A stretch of 64,000 bases of DNA, from positions 186,001 through 250,000 of the forward strand of contig NZ_LRBG01000035.1 in the NCBI RefSeq assembly GCF_001580545.1. Direction: 5' to 3'. Made by a program: the position numbers and the translations under genes. Of the stretch, positions 36,050 through 44,298 are shown piece by piece (the stretch's first letter is position 1; every line of letters starts with the position of its first letter). The notes below the pieces were generated by a model. It saw only the letters and a list, made by a program, of their open reading frames with translations, searched no databases and was not told the origin of the DNA. The DNA comes from Paraburkholderia monticola. Lineage in GTDB: Bacteria > Pseudomonadota > Gammaproteobacteria > Burkholderiales > Burkholderiaceae.

Positions 36050-36649
36050 ATGAGCTACGCAATTATTGGCTTCGGCGAGATCGGCCAGGCGCTTGCCAAG
36101 GCGTTCGCCCGAACCGGCATCGAAGTATCCGTTGCAACCACTCGCCACCCGGAAAGCTTTGCTTCCGCTGCGGCCGCGATCGGACCGACGATCATTCCCA
36201 AAACACTGGCGGAAGCGGTCAAGGCGGACATCATCTTTCTGGCTGTCCGTTTCGAGTCGCACCCGGATGTCGCGAAGGTGCTGCCCACCTGGCAGGGGAA
36301 GACCATCGTCGATGTGACCAATGTCTACGGCGTGCCCCCTGAGGAACTGGGCGGACTGCCTTCGTCCAAGGTCGTTGAGCGGGCCTTCTCTGGTGCAAGA
36401 CTGGTCAAGGGCTTCAACCATCTGGTCGCTGCCGTCCTTGACCAGGATCCGGCCGTGCATGGTGGCAGGAGAGTCGTGTTCCTGACGAGCGACGATGACG
36501 GCGCCGCAACGGAGATTGGTGCGCTTGCGGAAAAGCTCGGTTTCTCGCCGATCAAACTTGGGGGGCTTTCGGAAGGTGGGCTGCTAGTCCATTCGCGCGG
36601 AAATAGCTGGGGTCGACTGATCTTTAAGGACCTGGTCAAGTTCGACTGA
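36050..36649 (+). CDS. NADPH-dependent F420-reductase-like / dinucleotide-binding oxidoreductase
   Basis: 199 residues. An N-terminal Rossmann motif (IIGFGEIGQALAKAFARTGIEV) is followed by the family sequences DIIFLAVRFESHPDV and IVDVTNVYGV. The central ARLVKGFNHLVAAVL matches the conserved region of the NADP oxidoreductase, coenzyme F420-dependent family. F420 itself is not expected in this group of bacteria, so the actual substrate is open. An AAGGAGAAG ribosome site precedes the ATG. Probably co-transcribed with the SDR gene. Confidence 0.87.
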   Translation: MSYAIIGFGEIGQALAKAFARTGIEVSVATTRHPESFASAAAAIGPTIIPKTLAEAVKADIIFLAVRFESHPDVAKVLPTWQGKTIVDVTNVYGVPPEELGGLPSSKVVERAFSGARLVKGFNHLVAAVLDQDPAVHGGRRVVFLTSDDDGAATEIGALAEKLGFSPIKLGGLSEGGLLVHSRGNSWGRLIFKDLVKFD

Positions 36650-36713
36650 CGCTTCCCACGCTACACGCTGGTGCGCGCCGCATGCAGTGGCTCGACATGC
36701 TATGCGGCGCACC

Positions 36714-37319
36714 TTAGCGAAGTGCAGCCGCCACCGCCTCGTCAATCTGGCGCGCAAAGCGAGCCTCAGCATCGGGCACCGTGAAACCAATCGACAGTTC
36801 CAGATACGCGTCGCCCAGCACCAACTGAACGAATGTCGCTGCCCGCATTGCAGCAGTCGATTCGTCGAATCGCTTTCGCAGAATTTTTGCGGCGAAGGCA
36901 CGCACAACCTTTGCGCCATTTTCGTAAAACACCTGGCCGAGTTCCGGAAGGCGCTCGGCCTCAGCAACGATGGCGCGGTAAAGCCGCAGACTATCCGGCG
37001 TGATCAGGATTTGTGCCAACACCGTTCCCAACTCGCGTAACTCGACTTCGGGTGACTCGTCGGATTGCTCGTCCAGGGCGCTGGCAAGAAGTCCACCCAC
37101 CTCAGCACACATCGAGCTCACCAGGCCAACGAAGAGCGCTTCCTTCGACTTGAAGTGGCGGTAGACCGTCTGCTTGCCGACGCCAGCGGCCGCGGCGACA
37201 TCGTCCATGGTTGCCAGGACGAAACCCTGGCATAAAAAAACCGCTTTCGCACCGTCGAGGATGGCGGACCGCTTACGGCGTTGCAGCGGGCTCAGGTCGG
37301 GAAGAGAAGACGTGTTCAT
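36714..37319 (-). CDS. TetR-family transcriptional regulator
   Basis: 201 residues. The N-terminal HTH (AILDGAKAVFLCQGF, then MDDVAAAAGVGKQTVYRHFKSKEALF) is clear, and the rest is an all-helical ligand-binding domain with the TetR_C-type ending (LVLGDAYLELSIGF). It is divergent from an epimerase-like gene and DoxX gene. Two operator-like palindromes lie between them, so it most likely represses both directions until a small ligand binds. Confidence 0.92.
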   Translation of the reverse strand: MNTSSLPDLSPLQRRKRSAILDGAKAVFLCQGFVLATMDDVAAAAGVGKQTVYRHFKSKEALFVGLVSSMCAEVGGLLASALDEQSDESPEVELRELGTVLAQILITPDSLRLYRAIVAEAERLPELGQVFYENGAKVVRAFAAKILRKRFDESTAAMRAATFVQLVLGDAYLELSIGFTVPDAEARFARQIDEAVAAALR

Positions 37320-37353
37320 GCCCGATTAATAGCAGATCGTCGAGTAGTTGACA

Positions 37354-37367
37354 AGACTGGTCAGTCT
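37354..37367. promoter_or_regulatory. TetR operator candidate 1
   Basis: AGACTG-GT-CAGTCT, perfect 6-bp arms. The sequence ACTGGTCAGTCTCGTTT (from 37356) matches 14 of 17 bases of the second site 34 bases to the right, so they are two copies of one operator on the same face of the helix. Confidence 0.65.
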
Positions 37368-37382
37368 CGTTTAGATTCGTCA

Positions 37383-37406
37383 AAACGAGACCGGTTGGTC
37401 TCGTTT
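37383..37406. promoter_or_regulatory. TetR operator candidate 2
   Basis: Perfect inverted repeat AAACGAGACC-GGTT-GGTCTCGTTT with 10-bp arms, in the gap between tetR and the epimerase-like gene and 42 bases before the TTG start. Size and position are typical for TetR operators. Confidence 0.75.
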
Positions 37407-37447
37407 GTATGACTACTCGACTTCGCAGCCAATCATTGGAGAACGCT

Positions 37448-38371
37448 TTGAAACTGTTCATTACAGGTGGTACGGGCTTCATCGGGCAAGCGGTCGCGCG
37501 CAAGGCAATCGGCCTCGGCCATCAGGTGACGGCGCTGGTGCGCAACGACAGCTCGGCGGCCGCCGGCGCGTTGGCACGACTCGGTGTGACACTGCATTCC
37601 GGCGACTTGCGTGAGCCACAGTCTTTCGCTGCGACTGCCGGTGCCGCTGAGGGTGTCGTGCACATGGCGTCGACCAACGATGCTGCCGCCGCCGCTGCTG
37701 ACGAGGCCGCGGCTGAGGCAATGCTTTCGCATTTGCAACCGGGCGCGGCGTTTGTCTATACGTCGGGCACCTGGGTCTACGGCAATACGGAGGGCGAGCC
37801 CGCGACTGAAACATCGGCGCTGCACCCGACACCACTCATCGCCTGGCGGCCCGCCGTGGAGCAACACGTGCAGGCGCTGGCAGCACGCCGCTCGATTGCC
37901 GCCGTGATCCTCAGGCCGGCGATGGTGCACGGCTACGGCGGCGGCGTCTTCGGCATGCTTGCCGGCATGAGCCGTCAGGCCGGCAGTGTGAGAGTCGTCG
38001 GCGATGGTCGCAATCACTGGCCTGCCGTGCACGTCGATGATCTCGCCACGGCCTACCTGAGCGCGGTGGAGCGGGCGGCAAGCGGAGACGATCGTGTCGC
38101 GGGACAGGTCTTCAACGTGGTCGCGGAAGATGCGGTTGCCGTTGCCGACATGGGCGAAGCGATTCGGGCGTCGGTCGGCGCCGAGCGAGTCGAATTCTGG
38201 CCGCTCGACGATGCTCGCCAATCGCTTGGGCCGTTTGCTGACGCACTGGCGCTCGACCAGACGGTAAGCGGCCAGCATGCGCGGCGAGTGCTTGCGTGGG
38301 AACCCCACGGCCCCCGCTTGATTGCGGACCTCTCTGTGCAGAAGCACTTTCAGCAAAGCAACGGAGCATAA
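37448..38371 (+). CDS. NAD-dependent epimerase/dehydratase family protein
   Basis: 307 residues from TTG 37448, chosen because GGAG lies six bases upstream and the Rossmann motif (KLFITGGTGFIGQAVARKA) starts immediately. An extended-SDR layout follows: GDLREPQSF, VVHMAST and the Ser/Thr region FVYTSGTWVYGN. The usual YxxxK pair is not obvious near this point, so it may be an atypical SDR (NmrA/YwnB-like) that binds NAD(P) for redox sensing or acts on an unusual substrate. It begins a small operon with a DoxX-like gene under TetR control. Confidence 0.85.
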   Translation: MKLFITGGTGFIGQAVARKAIGLGHQVTALVRNDSSAAAGALARLGVTLHSGDLREPQSFAATAGAAEGVVHMASTNDAAAAAADEAAAEAMLSHLQPGAAFVYTSGTWVYGNTEGEPATETSALHPTPLIAWRPAVEQHVQALAARRSIAAVILRPAMVHGYGGGVFGMLAGMSRQAGSVRVVGDGRNHWPAVHVDDLATAYLSAVERAASGDDRVAGQVFNVVAEDAVAVADMGEAIRASVGAERVEFWPLDDARQSLGPFADALALDQTVSGQHARRVLAWEPHGPRLIADLSVQKHFQQSNGA

Positions 38372-38373
38372 CG

Positions 38374-38718
38374 ATGGCGTTGAACACTGCATCTATCGAA
38401 TCGATTCTCCCGACGATCGTAGCGGTTCTGTTCGCGGTTGCTGGGGTGGTCAATCTCGCAGGACTGGGCGCGGTGAAGCGCGACTTCGCACGCTGGGGTT
38501 ACCCGGCATGGTTTCGGTTGCTCTGTGGCGCTCTCGAACTGCTCAGTGCGGCGCTTCTTCTTGGACAACAAACCCGAGTTTTAGGCTTGGCGCTGGCCGG
38601 TGCCATCATGATTGGTGCGCTCGTCACGTTGCTGCGAAATCGGGAGCCGTTCCGGCATCTCGCCCCGGCGCTGATCTTCTCGGCGCTCGTTGTGGTGACT
38701 GTGGCGGTCCGCGGTTGA
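38374..38718 (+). CDS. DoxX-like small membrane protein
   Basis: 114 residues with four hydrophobic helices and the DoxX-type features VAVLFAVAGVVNLAGLGAVKRDFARWGYPAWFR and CGALELLSAALLL. It starts two bases after the epimerase-like gene stop. DoxX-like proteins often accompany oxidoreductases in stress or xenobiotic responses. Expected in the inner membrane. Confidence 0.85.
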   Translation: MALNTASIESILPTIVAVLFAVAGVVNLAGLGAVKRDFARWGYPAWFRLLCGALELLSAALLLGQQTRVLGLALAGAIMIGALVTLLRNREPFRHLAPALIFSALVVVTVAVRG

Positions 38719-39422
38719 GGTTTGCTCGCCATCAGGCGAGTGAGCCAGGGAGGCTAACGGGCCGCGCGGGCGATCCGTGCTGCATGTTCCCGGAAGTCTT
38801 GCCGTGGACGGCCGAGGAAGCGCTGTTGCAAGACCTCTACCCGAATCGCGGAAAACTCCGAGCAAGGGACGAGATATTCGAAGTCTCACGTTATAGATGC
38901 GAACGCGGCGGGCATAATAACGGGTTCGCGTTTCGCAGGGGCTATCGCGATGTTCGCCTTTGGTTTGATCTTCTGAGGACTCTTCATGCTGATCATCGTG
39001 GTATCGGGCGGCTATGCGTCGTTTCTGTCGGGCACGCGTGGCGGCATCGATGCAGAGAGAGCTGCGACGATCCAATGTTTGCATTCGGACACGCTCCAAT
39101 GCATCACCGGCGAGTTCGTATCCGATCGAGGTCGCAATGATCTTTCTTGAATTGCGCTCACGATCCCGGTCAGCAGACGTCTCGCAGAGCCCTTCTATCG
39201 CAGCTTTGGTCACTAGCAGCTTGCTGACTCGAACCCGTGTAGTGGCGGAGAGGCAAATAGGCGTTGCATGGAGGAGCCAAGGATTCCCCCGCATGAGATA
39301 GCGTGGTCTCAGCTCAATCTCGCAGGGTTGCAGGCGGTTTTCGTGCCAAAGGTGTTCGACGAAGCGCATCATCAGATTCGTCGTCTTCAGCACGCAAGCG
39401 GATCAAAAGAAACGAAGGAACT
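38719..39422. other. 704-base stretch without an intact gene
   Basis: Lower coding quality on all frames. The only gene-like signal is a short hydrophobic reading frame interrupted by TGA (38950-39150, listed separately). The rest looks like decayed or intergenic DNA. The promoter for the glycosyltransferase should lie at its right end. Confidence 0.4.
38950..39150 (+). pseudogene. Possible broken membrane-protein gene (in-frame TGA)
   Basis: In one frame, MFAFGLIF, a TGA at 38974-38976, then GLFMLIIVVSGGYASFLSGTR reads as a continuous membrane helix if the TGA were TGG (Trp). The frame continues 55 codons to a stop at 39150. Alternatively a 54-residue protein could start at ATG 38986, with GAGGAC upstream. 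I do not recognise a family. Confidence 0.35.
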
Positions 39423-40505
39423 ATGAAAGTGCGTTTAGTGTATTTCTGCACGTCGCCACGTGCAACCGAGCACGCTGGCGGGGTCAAGGTGATCTACGAT
39501 CATTCCAGCCATTTGAATAACGGTGGCGTGATCGATTCCGCGATCATCCATGATCGGCGTGGTTATGAGTATCCGTGGGCCGAACATGCTGCGCATTTGA
39601 TTTCCGACAGAGACCTACGTCCGACAGATCATCTGGTGTTGCCGGAAATTAAGGCGGCGCAACTCGCGCGCATCCTGGTTCCGCGCGGACTGAAGTACTC
39701 GATTTTTGTCCAGAATGGATACTATTTGCGTGACCGCGACCGCGGTTGTACCGATGACGACGTAGATCACGCATATCAGAATGCGTCCGCCATCCTGTCT
39801 ATTTCTGAAGATACCTCCTCCCTGATTTCCCTTCACTATCCGGACCTGACAAGCCGAATCGTGCGGGTGTTTTGCTCGGTAGACGACAGCGTGTTCAACG
39901 TCGATGGCAAAAAACGCAACCTCGTCACGTATATGCCGCGCAAGAACGGTGCGCATGCTGCTGCCGTCGTCTTTGCATTGAAGAAACGACTGCCGCCGGG
40001 TTGGGAAATCCGCGCAATCGACGGTATGAATCAGACAGAAGTTGCCGCGTTGCTGAAGGAATCGCGAATCTTCATGTCGTTCTCAGGCTTGGAAGGGCTA
40101 GGTTTGCCGCCAGTGGAGGCTGCGCTGTGCGGAAACTACGTTATTGGGTATCACGGCGGCGGCGGCCGGGAATACTGGGCATCACCCAACTTTGAAGAAA
40201 TCGCCGTTGGCGATCTTGAAGCCTTCGTCAGAAGGGTCGAGGCGCGCGCCCATCTGTTGTCCAATAGCGTCGACGATCTTGCTGAGCTTGAGCCAGGGAT
40301 GGCCAGACTGCGCGCGAATTTTTCCAAAGCGAATGAGTTGGACGCTCTCCAGCGGTTTGTCGACAGACTCAAGGAAGACCCGCCAAGTACAGCGACACCG
40401 CTTCCGGCCGTAGGATCCACGCCGATCCGACTGCAGAAGCGCATGCGCCTTGGATGGTGGCTGGCGTTGCGGCGAGTGCGTGCACGAAAGCGTCCGTCAG
40501 CATAG
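39423..40505 (+). CDS. Glycosyltransferase, GT4-like
   Basis: 360 residues with an AAGGAACT ribosome site. The N-terminus (VRLVYFCTSPRATEHAGGVKVIYDHSSHLNNGG) resembles GT-B glycosyltransferases. The C-terminal half has FMSFSGLEGLGLPPVEAALCGNYVIGYHGGGG, which contains the conserved E-x7-E nucleotide-sugar site of family 4-type enzymes. No signal peptide or membrane helix is seen. It probably adds a sugar to a surface glycan. It stands alone, its base composition is less GC-rich than its neighbours, and its 3' end overlaps the convergent gene by 9 bases. These signs suggest it was acquired. Confidence 0.83.
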   Translation: MKVRLVYFCTSPRATEHAGGVKVIYDHSSHLNNGGVIDSAIIHDRRGYEYPWAEHAAHLISDRDLRPTDHLVLPEIKAAQLARILVPRGLKYSIFVQNGYYLRDRDRGCTDDDVDHAYQNASAILSISEDTSSLISLHYPDLTSRIVRVFCSVDDSVFNVDGKKRNLVTYMPRKNGAHAAAVVFALKKRLPPGWEIRAIDGMNQTEVAALLKESRIFMSFSGLEGLGLPPVEAALCGNYVIGYHGGGGREYWASPNFEEIAVGDLEAFVRRVEARAHLLSNSVDDLAELEPGMARLRANFSKANELDALQRFVDRLKEDPPSTATPLPAVGSTPIRLQKRMRLGWWLALRRVRARKRPSA

Positions 40506-40880
40506 GCGCACAAGCCGCGACTTCAGCATTTCGTACTTCTCCCGCGACGTATCCGCAAAGGCCTCCTCACGACTCGACCGCGTATCGTCGAACGGGATCG
40601 GCTCGGCAAACTGGCTGATGGTCAGGTCCCATCGTTTGCCATCGATCAGGTTATAGAAGTGAGTGCCGCCCGACGTTCGCGTCGTCAGAATTTCGCCACC
40701 GAAGCAGTCGTGAACGATCAGTGCCGTGACACTGCAATGGTTCTGCGCCGGATTCGTCGCCGACCAGGCGTGAGTGGGGCTCGACGTATCGCCGGACCAC
40801 ACGCGTAGAAGCGCACGATACAGTTCGATCGGCGTGGCAAAGGTCTTCGATACGGCGGGCGTCTGTGCTTCCTGTGTCAT
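40497..40880 (-). CDS. YunG-like protein of unknown function
   Basis: 127 residues from ATG 40880. The pattern WSATNPAQNHCSVTALIVHDCFGGEI, then GTHFYNLIDGKRWDLTISQF, resembles the YunG family of small uncharacterised proteins. It contains a Cys and a His that could form an active site like that of transglutaminase-type folds, but this is only a suggestion. Cytoplasmic. It overlaps the glycosyltransferase end by 9 bases in convergent orientation. Confidence 0.7.
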   Translation of the reverse strand: MTQEAQTPAVSKTFATPIELYRALLRVWSGDTSSPTHAWSATNPAQNHCSVTALIVHDCFGGEILTTRTSGGTHFYNLIDGKRWDLTISQFAEPIPFDDTRSSREEAFADTSREKYEMLKSRLVRLC

Positions 40881-40919
40881 GGCGGCAATCCTTCGTTCGA
40901 TGAGCGGATCAGATCGTAG

Positions 40920-40954
40920 AAAACAAAAAGCCCCGTCGTTTCCGGCGGGGCTTT
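40920..40954 (-). terminator. Terminator of the arabinofuranosidase gene
   Basis: On the minus strand, AAAGCCCCG and CGGGGCTTT pair perfectly (9 bp) around a 10-base loop, followed by a T-rich tail (TTTTTGTTTT including stem bases). It lies about 195 bases after the end of the leftward GH54 gene and before the YunG-like gene. It may also work weakly rightward. Confidence 0.8.
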
Positions 40955-41147
40955 CTTGCGCATGTCGCTGCAAATGCTATCTAGCGTCGTATGCGTGTGC
41001 GAGTCCCCACTGGCAGTCCCGCGCGGGCATGCGCATGATGATGCTTTGCAATCGTGTGGGACGTGAGGGCTTGCATAGTGAGCGAGTGTGCCTTCAATTG
41101 CGCGACGCGTCAACGAAGCATCGGTCGTTGCGTCGCGCTCAATCTGC

Positions 41148-43190
41148 TCAGGACTTCGCGCCGCTCAGAATCGCGAGGCTCGGGCAGTAATGCGTCGCGC
41201 TCAGATACGCAGCCTGCTGCGAGCGCACGCCTGCGCTGCTCGAGGTGGGCGGATCGATGAACACCTGCGCATTGTTCGATCCGGCCGGAGCCGTCAGCGT
41301 CATCGTCACCTTCCACCAGTTGCCGGATTTCACCGCGCTCAGCGCCGTCGCCTGGCCTCCGCCCCACGTACCGCGCACGATCGCACCGGTGTTGGTGTTC
41401 AGCACCCAGCCGAACTCCGTGCCGCTCGGATCGTCAGTCTGGATCGAGCCGCCGGGGAACACCGTCGCGTTGGTGGTGGCGAGCACATAGTCGGTGAACG
41501 TGTACGACTGGCCACCTTGCACGCGGATCACTTCGTGGATGTTCGACACGGCCGAACCGTTCGTGCTCGTGACCGTCGCGGCGCCGCGATTGACACCCGA
41601 GATGTCGGTGGCGGGCACGGCTGTTCCGCCGTTCGATTGCGACCACGCATCGGGCGTCGCGAGACTGAGCGGCGAGTCGATCAGGTTGTTCGCATAGCAG
41701 GCCGACGCGGCCGTGTTCGACGGCGGCCCGTAGAAGCTCGCGATGCTCGACTGGATCTCGTTGTCGGTCGTATCGGCGGTCGCCTTGGTGAGGATCGCGC
41801 CTTCGAAGAACTGGATCGGCGCGGCGCTGCCGTCACCGCCTTCGCCGAGCGACAGACCGCCTTGCCATTGGCCGTTGAATGCATGACCTGCGTCGTTGCC
41901 GAAAATCAGCGCTTCAGGCGGCGCCTGGTCGTACAGCGAAGTCAACACGGTCTGCGACGCGGAGCCGCCTTTGACCGCGAACTGATTCGAGGCGGCGACT
42001 GGCGAGTACTTGGACAGCACCGTGACGAACTTCTCGTTTGCCGGCTGCTGCGGTCCGTACAGATAGACGCCGGCTTCCGCGTCGACGCCCGGCCAGTTGG
42101 TATCGAGCGCATTGCACACGGGGTCCTTCACATTCGACGGCTGGATCGAGTCGCCATCGCAATAGCCGAACACGGCCGCGTTGCCGTTCGAGAACGCGAG
42201 CGCGAACATTTCTCCTTCCACTTCGCCGTGCGCATAGGTGCCCGGATTCGCGCTGCTCTCCATGTTGCCGTAGGTGCCGCAGCAGGTCGACGATTGGCTG
42301 TAGTGCGCGCCGGCCACCATGTACTCGGCGATTTCGCTATCGCCGATCGACTGGTTCACCGTACCGAAGCGATTGCGATAGGCCTGCCCAGCCAACGTGC
42401 CGAGCGCTGGAATCTGCACACCGTTGGTCGTCACGAGTGCGAGCTTGGCCGGCGTGCCGGGTAGCGCGGGCAAGTCATTGCCGATCGTCAGTTGCTGCGT
42501 GGGTGCTTGCGCGGTCAATGCGGTCGGCGGCTGTAGCAGTTGCACGGTCAGGGTGCCCGCGGTGCCCGGCAGCGTGATCGTCGCGAAGCCGTTGAGAACC
42601 GGCACGGTGGTCGTTTTCTGCGAGCCCGAACTGCCGTTGGGCACCGTCAGGGATTGCGTGCCGTCCTGGTTGAGTGTGAGCGTCGCGGGTACGTTGCCGA
42701 ATGCGCCGCCCTTCAATGGCGCGACCAGATCGATCTGGTCGTAGATGTAGGTGACGGAGCAGGTCGTGTTGTTACAGAAGGATTGCGTGCTCTGCACATT
42801 CGCCGAGCCGACCAGCGAGCGGTCGCCGCCCTTCAACGTGCTGTTGGTGTACGGGTAGACGTCGAGCGTCGTATTGTCGGATGCGCGTTTGATCTGGAAC
42901 AGCGGGCCCGTGTAGTTCTTCGTCAGCAGCCGGGTCACGCTGTGCGCCGCGGAGCAGGGTGTGTTGGCGGTCGCGGCGGCGTCGCAGGGCAGCGCGGTGG
43001 TCGACTTACCGTTGTTGTCCGCCGATGCATTCGAAGTCGATTGCGAGGCGCTATTGGTCGACGCCGAACTCGAGGTGGCTGCATCGGCCACCGGCGATGT
43101 CGACGCGCCGCTATTGTCGCCATTACACGCGGCGAGTCCGACGGCCATCGCCAGCCAGACCGCCACCAATCCCATTCTCCTGGACATCAT
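41148..43190 (-). CDS. GH54-like alpha-L-arabinofuranosidase lipoprotein
   Basis: 680 residues from ATG 43190, with GGAGGAGCTC upstream. Lipobox GLAAC (Cys22), then a Ser/Thr/Asn-rich linker. The catalytic domain resembles fungal arabinofuranosidase B (GH54): LPCDAAATANTPCSAAHSVTR, GPLFQIKRASDNTT, CCGTYGNMESS and LSLGEGGDGS...FFEGAILTK. The Glu in VDAEAGVY and the Asp in GGDGS align by eye with the nucleophile and acid/base positions. The last 170 residues are a beta-rich carbohydrate-binding-like module (GQSYTFTDYVLATTNATV, NWWKVTMTLTAPAGSNNAQVFIDPP) in place of the arabinose-binding trefoil of the fungal enzyme. It would cut arabinose from plant polysaccharides at the cell surface. Confidence 0.8.
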   Translation of the reverse strand: MMSRRMGLVAVWLAMAVGLAACNGDNSGASTSPVADAATSSSASTNSASQSTSNASADNNGKSTTALPCDAAATANTPCSAAHSVTRLLTKNYTGPLFQIKRASDNTTLDVYPYTNSTLKGGDRSLVGSANVQSTQSFCNNTTCSVTYIYDQIDLVAPLKGGAFGNVPATLTLNQDGTQSLTVPNGSSGSQKTTTVPVLNGFATITLPGTAGTLTVQLLQPPTALTAQAPTQQLTIGNDLPALPGTPAKLALVTTNGVQIPALGTLAGQAYRNRFGTVNQSIGDSEIAEYMVAGAHYSQSSTCCGTYGNMESSANPGTYAHGEVEGEMFALAFSNGNAAVFGYCDGDSIQPSNVKDPVCNALDTNWPGVDAEAGVYLYGPQQPANEKFVTVLSKYSPVAASNQFAVKGGSASQTVLTSLYDQAPPEALIFGNDAGHAFNGQWQGGLSLGEGGDGSAAPIQFFEGAILTKATADTTDNEIQSSIASFYGPPSNTAASACYANNLIDSPLSLATPDAWSQSNGGTAVPATDISGVNRGAATVTSTNGSAVSNIHEVIRVQGGQSYTFTDYVLATTNATVFPGGSIQTDDPSGTEFGWVLNTNTGAIVRGTWGGGQATALSAVKSGNWWKVTMTLTAPAGSNNAQVFIDPPTSSSAGVRSQQAAYLSATHYCPSLAILSGAKS

Positions 43191-43588
43191 GAGCTCCTCC
43201 TGTTGAACCGCTGATCGGGTGGAAATACTTAGTTGTACGGATCGGGAAAAAGAATCGTTGTGATCGCGGGTTACTTCGCAAGACTCCGGCGAGGCCGGCA
43301 CCGGACATCCGGTAGGTAATAATATTAGTCAATAATATCGATTTGACGACATGGGGTAATCCCGCATCTTTGCTTTACGAGAATGAAAGAATCAAGGCGT
43401 ATAGCGGGATACGCAATCCGCATACGCTAGATGCATTGCCGGATTATTACTAATATTTGGATCGACGCGGCACGCGGCATGCTGCGGCGTTGACGTCGCG
43501 GGATGCCACGTCGAGCCGGGGCAGGAGTCAAACGGGGGGATGGATGGAAATGAAAGTGACGCGCGGCGAATCAGGCGTTCGACGCAAT
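43191..43588. other. Intergenic region upstream of the GH54 gene
   Basis: No gene seen. AT-rich inverted elements are present: AATATTAGTCAATAAT (about 43321-43336) and ATTATTACTAATATT (about 43443-43457), which are opposite-strand copies of each other apart from one extra base. They may be two sites for one regulator of the leftward gene. Confidence 0.4.
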
Positions 43589-44278
43589 TCAACCACCGGA
43601 TAAAACTGAATCCTCGATTTCGTAGCGTTCATTGCCGATGGAAATCAGATTGATGCCGGCATTCTTGCGGGTGAGCGTGTTACCTGGCATCGGCTGATCG
43701 CTTGCGGACGCAGCGGTGCCGATCACGCGGCCACTGACGCCGAAGAAAATCGCTCGCGTCGCGCCATCGGGCCAGTAGACCACGACCGTTGTCGATCGAT
43801 CGCCGTGATGCTCGACGCCGAACTTGCACATCGTTCTGGTCTGTCCGTTGCCGCGTTCACACGGCAGCGTGCCGGTCGCGCTAATAGGCGATGGCTTCTC
43901 CGGCTTGACGCTCTTCTGCGAGTCGATCGGCGCCCCTTCCGTTGATATCGAAATCAGCGTCACGCCATCCGCGTGACCGACCGCGCGCGCGTACCGATGA
44001 TGCTCGAGGATCGCGCGCGCGGCGGCGCTATCGCTCGAGCCCGGACAGCCGACCAGCATCGCCATATGGTCGAGATAGTTCGCGGTTGCAGTCGACTCGC
44101 CGAGCCGCCGGCATGTATCGCCCGAGTGCGGATAGCCATCGCCGAGCACGACGAACGAAGCGGGCCATTCGAAGGGCTTGTGCGTACCAGTGGTCTGCGC
44201 TGAAGTCGAACCGCTAGCGGCTGCGAAAGCCATCGCCGCGCACAGCACTGAAGCAAAGGTCCGGGAAGCGCGTCGCAT
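43589..44278 (-). CDS. Secreted protein of unknown function
   Basis: 229 residues from ATG 44278, preferred to ATG 44296 because GGAGGA lies eight bases upstream. It has a clear signal peptide (ASVLCAAMAFAAASGSTSAQ). The mature part contains FEWPASFVVLGDGYPHSGDTCRRLGES and four cysteines (CRR, VGCPG, LPCERG, MCKFG), so one or two disulfides are likely. No family recognised. It starts 21 bases after the TPR gene and is the last gene of the oxidase-associated run. Confidence 0.72.
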   Translation of the reverse strand: MRRASRTFASVLCAAMAFAAASGSTSAQTTGTHKPFEWPASFVVLGDGYPHSGDTCRRLGESTATANYLDHMAMLVGCPGSSDSAAARAILEHHRYARAVGHADGVTLISISTEGAPIDSQKSVKPEKPSPISATGTLPCERGNGQTRTMCKFGVEHHGDRSTTVVVYWPDGATRAIFFGVSGRVIGTAASASDQPMPGNTLTRKNAGINLISIGNERYEIEDSVLSGG

Positions 44279-44298
44279 CGAAGTTTTCCTCCGCATGT

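Noticed and set aside
38581..39393. 270-residue minus-strand frame in the 38.7-39.4 kb gap
   Set aside because: It overlaps the DoxX gene end, has no ribosome site and no recognisable domain.
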